Assembly: GCA_964540445.1 (NCBI GenBank)
Contig: CAZIMF010000016.1
Location: forward strand, 1-17,577
Length of the DNA stretch: 17,577 bases
DNA from: JALQXV01 sp964540445
Lineage (GTDB): Bacteria > Patescibacteriota > Saccharimonadia > Saccharimonadales > 2-12-FULL-41-12
Direction: 5' to 3'
Of the stretch, positions 12,877-17,577 are shown in pieces. Within the stretch, counting starts at the first letter, position 1. Each line of letters opens with the position of its first letter. The translations under genes and the position numbers were made by a program. The notes below the pieces were generated by a model. That model was not told where the DNA came from. It searched no databases and worked only from the letters and a program-made list of their open reading frames with translations.

Positions 12877-14268
12877 ATGGATACAACGAGCCTCTGGCAA
12901 GCTGTACTCGGCGAAATTGAACTAGGAGTCTCAAAAGGCAACTATGTTACATGGTTTAAGAACACCCGTTTACTCAAAATTAAAGACGGCTGTGTACAAG
13001 TTGGCGCGCCGAATATATTTATTAAACAGCAGCTCGAACGCAAATTTGATGACTTGATTGCTGAAATACTTACTAAAAATGGCGTAGCCTACGAAAAGAT
13101 TGAGTACAAAATCTTGCCAGCATCATCATTGCACCGCCGCATCGAAGATGACTCTATTGTTCTCCAAAACCAAAAACCAGGAACAAGTAAATCATCCGGT
13201 CACACTAAACCCCGGCCAGCTATGGCTACCAGCAGCTTCACCCATTCATACAGACAGGGCCTTAACGAACGCTATACGTTTGATAATTTTATTGTCGGCT
13301 CAGGTAACGAGTTAGCCTACGCGGCCTGCCAGGCAATTGCCCAAAATCCCGGCAGTAAATATAACCCACTATTCTTATATGGTGGTGTCGGAATCGGCAA
13401 AACACACTTAATCCAGGCAGCCGGGAACGGAGTCATCGCTAAGCGCCCAGATGCAAATATTGTCTATGTATCATCCGAACAATTTATCCAGGAGTTTCTT
13501 GATGCCATCCGCTACAAGAAAAACACTGATTTTGCCGGCGTGTACCGAAGCGCAGATGTATTAATTATTGACGATATCCAATTTATTGCTGGCAAAGAAA
13601 AAACCCAAGACGAATTCTTCCACACCTTTAATGCCCTGCACCAGGCCAACAAACAAATTATTATTACCAGCGACCGCCGGCCAAAAGATATCCCCACCCT
13701 AACAGACCGGCTTCGTTCACGCTTTGAATGGGGCATGGCCATCGATATGCAAGCGCCTGATTTTGAAACACGTTGCGCTATTATCCAATCTAAAGCTGAG
13801 GAGCATAATCTTTCGCTTGAGCCAGACTTAGTGGATCATCTAGCAAACTACGTTCAAAACAATATTCGTGAACTTGAAGGGGCGCTCAACCAGTTAATCG
13901 CGTTTTGTGAAATGAGAGGGCTTACCCCAACTGCCGAAGTAGCCGTTGCGCTGCTCGGTAATGCCAAGGCTCGACCAAAACATCTAAGCGCCAAACAAAT
14001 TGTTGAACGCACGGCGAAACATTTTCAGATCAGCGTCGATGAGCTGCTTGGCCCAAAGCGAGACAAAGAAATTGTGGTACCCCGACAGATAGCTATGTAT
14101 ATTCTGCGCAGCGAGCTACACCTAAGCTTCCCTAAGATCGCCCGAGAACTTGGCCGAAAAGACCATACCACTGCCATCCATTCAGTTGAGAAAATAGAGA
14201 AAGAAAAGGCCTTCGACAATGAAGTCCGTATCGCGATTGCCGATATTAAGGAGCGTTTGTATGTGTAA
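12877..14268 (+). CDS. dnaA: Chromosomal replication initiator protein DnaA
   Basis: The initiator AAA+ protein that binds DnaA boxes and opens the origin. It has 463 residues from the ATG used here, close to the family norm. Domain I is at about 1-80 (LWQAVLGEIELGVSKGNYVTWFKNT), followed by a low-complexity domain II linker of about 85-130. Domain III has Walker A GGVGIGKT (169-176), Walker B LIIDDIQ (Asp232-Asp233), and the Arg-finger/sensor region LTDRLRSRFEWG. Domain IV ends with the signature GRKDHTTAIHSVEKIE (Asp429-His-Thr-Thr), which reads the DnaA box. The frame is open 8 codons further up to a TTG at 12853 that would add only Arg/Lys-rich residues. The ATG is preferred because AAGAAGGG lies 11 bases before it; AGGAG also occurs but is only 1 base from the ATG. 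It is the first gene of the rightward dnaA-dnaN-recF group. Confidence 0.97.
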   Translation: MDTTSLWQAVLGEIELGVSKGNYVTWFKNTRLLKIKDGCVQVGAPNIFIKQQLERKFDDLIAEILTKNGVAYEKIEYKILPASSLHRRIEDDSIVLQNQKPGTSKSSGHTKPRPAMATSSFTHSYRQGLNERYTFDNFIVGSGNELAYAACQAIAQNPGSKYNPLFLYGGVGIGKTHLIQAAGNGVIAKRPDANIVYVSSEQFIQEFLDAIRYKKNTDFAGVYRSADVLIIDDIQFIAGKEKTQDEFFHTFNALHQANKQIIITSDRRPKDIPTLTDRLRSRFEWGMAIDMQAPDFETRCAIIQSKAEEHNLSLEPDLVDHLANYVQNNIRELEGALNQLIAFCEMRGLTPTAEVAVALLGNAKARPKHLSAKQIVERTAKHFQISVDELLGPKRDKEIVVPRQIAMYILRSELHLSFPKIARELGRKDHTTAIHSVEKIEKEKAFDNEVRIAIADIKERLYV

Positions 14269-14339
14269 AACCTGTGCATTGAGGGGGCACGACGCTGGAC
14301 AAACTATGTGCACAAGCAGCAACTTTTACACAGTATTTT

Positions 14340-14361
14340 CCCAGCAAATTTCTGTGCTGGG
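14340..14361. repeat. 7-bp hairpin in oriC
   Basis: CCCAGCA (14340-14346) and TGCTGGG (14355-14361) are perfect arms around an 8-base loop. It begins 72 bases after the dnaA stop. CACAACCCCCC follows instead of a T-run, so it is not a standard terminator. It may protect the dnaA mRNA end or act as a structural element in the origin. Confidence 0.5.
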
Positions 14362-14452
14362 CACAACCCCCCGAGTTATCCAAGCTTTTACCCGCCTCTT
14401 GTGCGCAGTTATGAACATTAAAATTTCATTAAATTCATCTGTAACATTAAAC

Positions 14453-14470
14453 TTATCAACAGTATCCACA
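14453..14470 (+). promoter_or_regulatory. Two directly abutting DnaA boxes
   Basis: TTATCAACA (14453-14461) and GTATCCACA (14462-14470) have the same orientation with no space between them. Each differs from TTATNCACA by one base. Paired same-orientation boxes next to the unwinding region match the basal unwinding system known from Bacillus subtilis, where DnaA loads onto one strand from such a site. Confidence 0.8.
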
Positions 14471-14474
14471 CCAC

Positions 14475-14492
14475 CTATTACTATGCCTACTA
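14475..14492 (+). promoter_or_regulatory. DnaA-trio tract
   Basis: Read in threes the top strand is CTA TTA CTA TGC CTA CTA, so the bottom strand reads 3'-GAT AAT GAT ACG GAT GAT-5'. Four of six triplets are exact GAT trios and AAT is a close variant. It lies 4 bases after the second DnaA box and runs straight into the AT-rich region, the known order of the bacterial DnaA-trio element. Confidence 0.75.
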
Positions 14493-14525
14493 GATTAAAA
14501 TTTAATGAATTCATAATAATATAAC
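14493..14525. other. AT-rich DNA unwinding element
   Basis: The 33 bases after the trio tract are about 90 percent A+T and contain TTAAAATTTAA and ATAATAATATAA. This is the expected melting site for strand opening at the origin. It ends about 18 bases before the dnaN start and may overlap the dnaN promoter (-10-like TAATAT at 14517-14522). Confidence 0.7.
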
Positions 14526-14543
14526 CGGACGGAGAGCCTCACC

Positions 14544-15635
14544 ATGAAATTGCAAGTAACCCAAGAAAACCTTACTCGTGCGCTGAACAACGTAGCCCGT
14601 GTAGCAAGCAGCAAGAACGCGCTGCCTATTCTGTCGAACGTATTAATAAAGACTGTAGACAATAGAGTATGTATAGCGGCGACAAACCTTAACATAGCAA
14701 TCACCCACTACATTGGTTCAAAAGTCGCCGAGGAAGGTTCGATTACTGTCCCTGCTCGTCTTATGCAAGATTTCGTCGCTAGCTTACCAAGCGGAATTAT
14801 TGATATCAAGGTTGAAGAAACTAAATTACGCATTAAGGCAGATAAATACAATTCAATAATAAACGGAACAATAGCCGATGACTACCCGGTAATGCCGAAG
14901 ATTAAAGGCGGCACTAGTTGGAAAGTGAGCGCCTCGGCATTAAAACGAGCTCTCCAGCAGGTTGTTCTAGCTGCTAGCAACGACGACGCTCGGCCGATTC
15001 TAACCGGTATCTATTTTCATACGCATGAAGGTAACTTATATATTGCCGCAACTGATAGTTACCGCTTAGCCGAAAAACGAGTTATGAAATTAGCTCAAGA
15101 AGTAAAATTACTAATCCCCGCTAGCGCCATGCAGGATCTACTTCGGATTATTGGCGATAACGAGGAAGAAGTAGCCGTGACTCACGACGATCAACAGGTG
15201 TTATTCACTGTCGGAGATATAGAGCTGGTAACTCGCTTAATTGACGGAGCTTATCCAGATTACCGAAAACTAATCCCCGCTAGTTTCTCAACCTCTGCCA
15301 CGCTACCCAAAAGTGAGCTGGTCAACATTACTAAGGTATCCAGTCTGTTCGCCCGGGAAAGTGCCGGCAGCGTGACTCTTGATTTAGATGAAGACGAAAA
15401 ACAGATTAGTATCCGTTCGATAGCCTCGCAGCTTGGCGAGAACACCGCCACCGCCACCGCAAAAGTAAAGGGCACCGCCAGTATTACGCTAAACTCCCGC
15501 TTTATTCTTGACGGGCTTGGCGTAGTTAGCGATCCAGAAATCAGCATCGCTTTTAATGGGAAGCTTGAACCGTGTGTTATCCGCGGGACCGAAGAAAAAG
15601 ATTATCTTCATCTTATTATGCCCCTTAAGTCATAA
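14544..15635 (+). CDS. dnaN: DNA polymerase III sliding clamp, beta subunit
   Basis: The ring-shaped clamp that holds replicative polymerase on DNA. It has 363 residues, the family norm, and should form three repeated clamp domains of about 120 residues. Recognisable stretches are KLQVTQENLTRALNNVARV with NALPILSNVLI at the N-terminus, IKADKYNSIINGTIADDYPVMP at the end of domain 1, RPILTGIYFHTHEGNLYIAATDSYRLAEK in domain 2, and RLIDGAYPDYRKLIP in domain 3. The C-terminus HLIMPLKS matches the usual clamp ending that helps form the partner-peptide pocket. GGAG lies 9 bases before the ATG. It follows oriC and precedes recF by 8 bases, so dnaN and recF are one transcription unit. Confidence 0.97.
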   Translation: MKLQVTQENLTRALNNVARVASSKNALPILSNVLIKTVDNRVCIAATNLNIAITHYIGSKVAEEGSITVPARLMQDFVASLPSGIIDIKVEETKLRIKADKYNSIINGTIADDYPVMPKIKGGTSWKVSASALKRALQQVVLAASNDDARPILTGIYFHTHEGNLYIAATDSYRLAEKRVMKLAQEVKLLIPASAMQDLLRIIGDNEEEVAVTHDDQQVLFTVGDIELVTRLIDGAYPDYRKLIPASFSTSATLPKSELVNITKVSSLFARESAGSVTLDLDEDEKQISIRSIASQLGENTATATAKVKGTASITLNSRFILDGLGVVSDPEISIAFNGKLEPCVIRGTEEKDYLHLIMPLKS

Positions 15636-15643
15636 TAGTACGC

Positions 15644-16705
15644 ATGATATTCACCGATCTGCGGCTCCAAAATTACCGCTCGTACGCCGATTCTTCGTTT
15701 GAGCTTGGTAGCGCCGTGAATATTGTGGTTGGACCAAATGCCGCCGGCAAAACAAATTTGCTTGAAGCAATCATGATTAGTTCAGTTGGTAAATCATATC
15801 GCTCGAAGGACATCCATTTAGTGCGCCGAGAGCAGCCCTGGGCGCGCGTAGACGTGCATACTAATGAAAACGTGCAACGTACTGTGAAGATCCAGCTAGA
15901 CTCCTCTGGCAGTCTCCAGAAGACATTTGAGATCGATGAAAAAATATATAAACGCTTCCCCTCTGCTCACAAACAACCAATTGTTTTATTTGAGCCGAAC
16001 GACCTACAGCTAGTTGAAAATGAACCTTCCCACCGGCGGGCTTATTTTGACGATTTAATTGAGCAGTATGTCGCTAGCTATGAACAACATCGTAGCCACT
16101 ATAAACGTGTGTTAGCTCAACGGAATGCGTTGCTTAAACAAGGTGACCGGAGCAGCTCCCAGTTGTTTGCCTGGGATCTGCGATTAGTCGACCTTGGCGA
16201 GCAGCTAGTAAAACAGCGCCTTGGCTTGATTGAGGCGGTTAACCAGTCTGTCTCGACCATCTATAGTATGATCGCCGGACATGATAAAAAGATTAAACTT
16301 CACTATGAATCTTCAATTAACACGGCTAACTACGGTACTAACCTGTTAAAAAAATTAGAATCCTCGGTTGCGCTTGATATGGCGAGAGGTTTCACCGGCA
16401 GCGGCCCGCACCGCGATGACATCGTAATTTACTTTGGAGACGAACCTGCCCTCCAGTCGGCTTCGCGCGGCGAAATTCGTACCCTGCTTTTAACTCTAAA
16501 AATTATCGAATTGCAAATCCTGGAAAAAGAGCGCGGTACCCGACCGCTTTTATTACTTGACGACGTGTTTAGTGAGCTTGACGGCGCCCGACGACGGGCG
16601 CTCACTAGCTTCCTTAAAGATTATCAGACAATTATTACTACCACCGACGCCGATGTGGTTATCCAGCATTTTACCGAAGAATGCACTGTTATACCGCTCG
16701 GCTAA
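15644..16705 (+). CDS. recF: DNA replication and repair protein RecF
   Basis: An SMC-like ATPase that, with RecO and RecR, loads RecA onto gapped DNA. It has 353 residues. Visible are Walker A GPNAAGKT (30-37), QNYRSYADSSFELG just before it, the ABC signature region TGSGPHRDDI (251-260) and Walker B LLLLDDVFSELDGARR (Asp306-Asp307 at 302-317), followed by the TTTDAD stretch. EPNDLQLVENEPSHRRAYFDDL in the middle is also family-typical. It begins 8 bases after dnaN, without a strong ribosome binding site, and is probably translated by coupling. Its stop overlaps by 4 bases the stop of the convergent gene, so neither gene has room for a terminator outside the other's coding region. gyrB, often next in line, does not follow here. 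Confidence 0.96.
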   Translation: MIFTDLRLQNYRSYADSSFELGSAVNIVVGPNAAGKTNLLEAIMISSVGKSYRSKDIHLVRREQPWARVDVHTNENVQRTVKIQLDSSGSLQKTFEIDEKIYKRFPSAHKQPIVLFEPNDLQLVENEPSHRRAYFDDLIEQYVASYEQHRSHYKRVLAQRNALLKQGDRSSSQLFAWDLRLVDLGEQLVKQRLGLIEAVNQSVSTIYSMIAGHDKKIKLHYESSINTANYGTNLLKKLESSVALDMARGFTGSGPHRDDIVIYFGDEPALQSASRGEIRTLLLTLKIIELQILEKERGTRPLLLLDDVFSELDGARRRALTSFLKDYQTIITTTDADVVIQHFTEECTVIPLG

Positions 16706-17577
16706 GGCCGGGTATTTATAACCGTATAAACTGAACGATTTATGCCTAGACTATCAATCAGAGCAGTAATATCGCTTGCTGTTTTGCGGCGGATCTCTGG
16801 GTCGTAAACGAAGCCTTTTGCGGCGGCATCATAGTGCTGGGCACCAAGATTGGGCACAATATAAATGAAAGATTTGTAAATAGAGAGAGTGTCAATATAA
16901 GGCTGTTCTGCAATTTGAAGGGCTTTTTTGTCTATGCTTCCGTTGTTGTTCTGGGTGCTGTCAATGTGGAGCGCTATTTTGGCGTTATCGGGGCCGATCA
17001 AGCAGAGCACATAGTTTTCTTTGTCAGCCGCTTCTATGCCGCATGGTTTGTAGGGGCCAGGTGTATAGTCCATAAAGCCACTCTTCTTCTCTACGTCAAA
17101 CTCAAGCACCCCATCATAGCGCAACACTAACAGTTTATTCCCAATAGTCTTTATATTGTAAACGTTACCAACACTAGTGAGGGCTCGGGCTTTGTTGCCG
17201 TCAATATTATAAACTGTAAGTTTTCTGTCTTGCACAAGACATAGATACTTCTCTCCGCAAAGCTGGGCAACATAAAAGCTGCCGTCAAATGAGAGACTCT
17301 TTGTTTGGCCGGATTCGTATACTTGCACCACGGTCTTCTCGCCTCTTATGGGTTTTTGGTCAGCATCAAGGGCCCGGTTAGGGTTTAGGTAGGCTAACGC
17401 GATACGATTACCGCTTGTTGAAAGTTGTTGCGCGGTGAGCTTATCATTGTTCGGCTTTGAGATTTCTATTTTCTTGGGCTCGACCGAATTATTTTCGTAT
17501 AGAAGAATATCTTGTAGTGAGAAATCATATACTAAATAACCTGATTGGTACGGCTTAATCGAATATTCTTTATTGGG
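16702..17577 (-). CDS. Unknown protein with propeller-like strand repeats (N-terminus beyond window edge)
   Basis: The minus-strand frame is open from its stop at 16702 all the way to the right edge, so this is the C-terminal 291 residues of a larger protein. A GTG at 17331 exists but is internal, because the frame continues 82 codons further without a stop. The sequence has repeated short beta-strand patterns such as YLCLVQDRKLTVYNIDG, KLLVLRYDGVLEFDVE and YVLCLIGPDN, and GNRIALAYLNP in the upstream part, spaced like blades of a beta-propeller. No catalytic motif, transmembrane helix or known family is recognised in the visible part. A membrane anchor or signal peptide could lie outside the window. 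It is convergent with recF and overlaps it by 4 bases. Confidence 0.7.
   Translation of the reverse strand, partial: PNKEYSIKPYQSGYLVYDFSLQDILLYENNSVEPKKIEISKPNNDKLTAQQLSTSGNRIALAYLNPNRALDADQKPIRGEKTVVQVYESGQTKSLSFDGSFYVAQLCGEKYLCLVQDRKLTVYNIDGNKARALTSVGNVYNIKTIGNKLLVLRYDGVLEFDVEKKSGFMDYTPGPYKPCGIEAADKENYVLCLIGPDNAKIALHIDSTQNNNGSIDKKALQIAEQPYIDTLSIYKSFIYIVPNLGAQHYDAAAKGFVYDPEIRRKTASDITALIDSLGINRSVYTVINTRP

Larger units (their letters stand above)
14417..14514 (+). repeat. Imperfect AT-rich direct repeat flanking the tandem DnaA boxes
   Basis: ATTAAAATTT is present at 14417-14426 and 14494-14503. In both copies ATTCAT follows close behind (14433-14438 and 14509-14514), making a 22-base and a 21-base version of one element. 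The left copy is before the abutting DnaA boxes, and the right copy is the start of the unwinding region. Confidence 0.55.
14269..14543. other. oriC, dnaA-dnaN intergenic replication origin
   Basis: A 275-base gap that contains a complete unwinding module. Boxes close to TTATNCACA are TGTGCACAA at 14307-14315 (minus strand), TTTTACACA at 14324-14332, TTATCAACA at 14453-14461 and GTATCCACA at 14462-14470, each with one mismatch; TTATCCAAG at 14376-14384 is weaker. The two last boxes abut directly and are followed by a short C/A-rich spacer (14471-14474), the trio tract and an AT-rich region up to the dnaN leader. A 7-bp hairpin (14340-14361) and an AT-rich direct repeat lie between the box groups. 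Gene context (dnaA on one side, dnaN on the other) is the standard position. The dnaN promoter must also lie in here but is not clear. Confidence 0.88.

Overview
This window spans the chromosomal replication origin of a bacterium, with a surface-polysaccharide cluster on its left. The arrangement jag-yidC-rnpA-rpmH < oriC > dnaA-dnaN-recF is the conserved bacterial origin neighbourhood. The genome is compact: many genes overlap by 1 to 14 bases, no gap reaches 300 bases, and the longest gaps are the two flanking dnaA (286 and 275 bases). UGA is used as a stop (the Nudix gene ending at 3946) and no gene needs UGA recoding. The single-membrane-like envelope genes, short Jag protein and DnaN/YidC character fit a Patescibacteria/CPR lineage, most likely Saccharibacteria (TM7). 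That placement is an inference from protein character only and is not certain.

Positions 1-6916 form a glycan island. It holds a Wzm/Wzt-type polysaccharide ABC exporter (Wzt cut by the window edge), the pair gmd and rmd, which together turn GDP-mannose into GDP-D-rhamnose, two Nudix hydrolases on either side of gmd, a Wzy/WaaL-type polymerase or ligase, and a GT4 glycosyltransferase. The minus-strand block wzy > Nudix(GDPMH-like) > gmd > Nudix reads as one operon. A coherent reading is synthesis, polymerisation and export of a D-rhamnose-containing surface polymer, with Nudix enzymes tuning the GDP-sugar pool.

Positions 7064-10470 hold two plus-strand envelope genes. One is a 940-residue secreted and membrane-anchored mosaic protein: signal peptide, propeller-like N-terminus, SGNH (GDSL) hydrolase, calcium-binding type-3-repeat-like segment and C-terminal membrane anchor. 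The other is a small membrane protein with a Lys/Arg-rich tail. They are followed by an unusual nested palindrome (10494-10542) between convergent genes.

Positions 10580-12590 (minus) are jag/khpB, yidC, rnpA and rpmH (L34, 45 residues). Positions 12591-14543 contain the origin: DnaA boxes on both sides of dnaA, and in the dnaA-dnaN gap two directly abutting DnaA boxes, a DnaA-trio tract and an AT-rich unwinding region. dnaN and recF follow, and recF overlaps by 4 bases the end of a convergent, unidentified propeller-like gene that runs off the right edge.

Relative to the origin, the housekeeping genes and most of the glycan operon are co-directional with the replication forks. rmd, the glycosyltransferase, the two envelope genes and the right-edge gene are head-on. 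No tRNA, rRNA, CRISPR array, transposase or prophage gene was seen.
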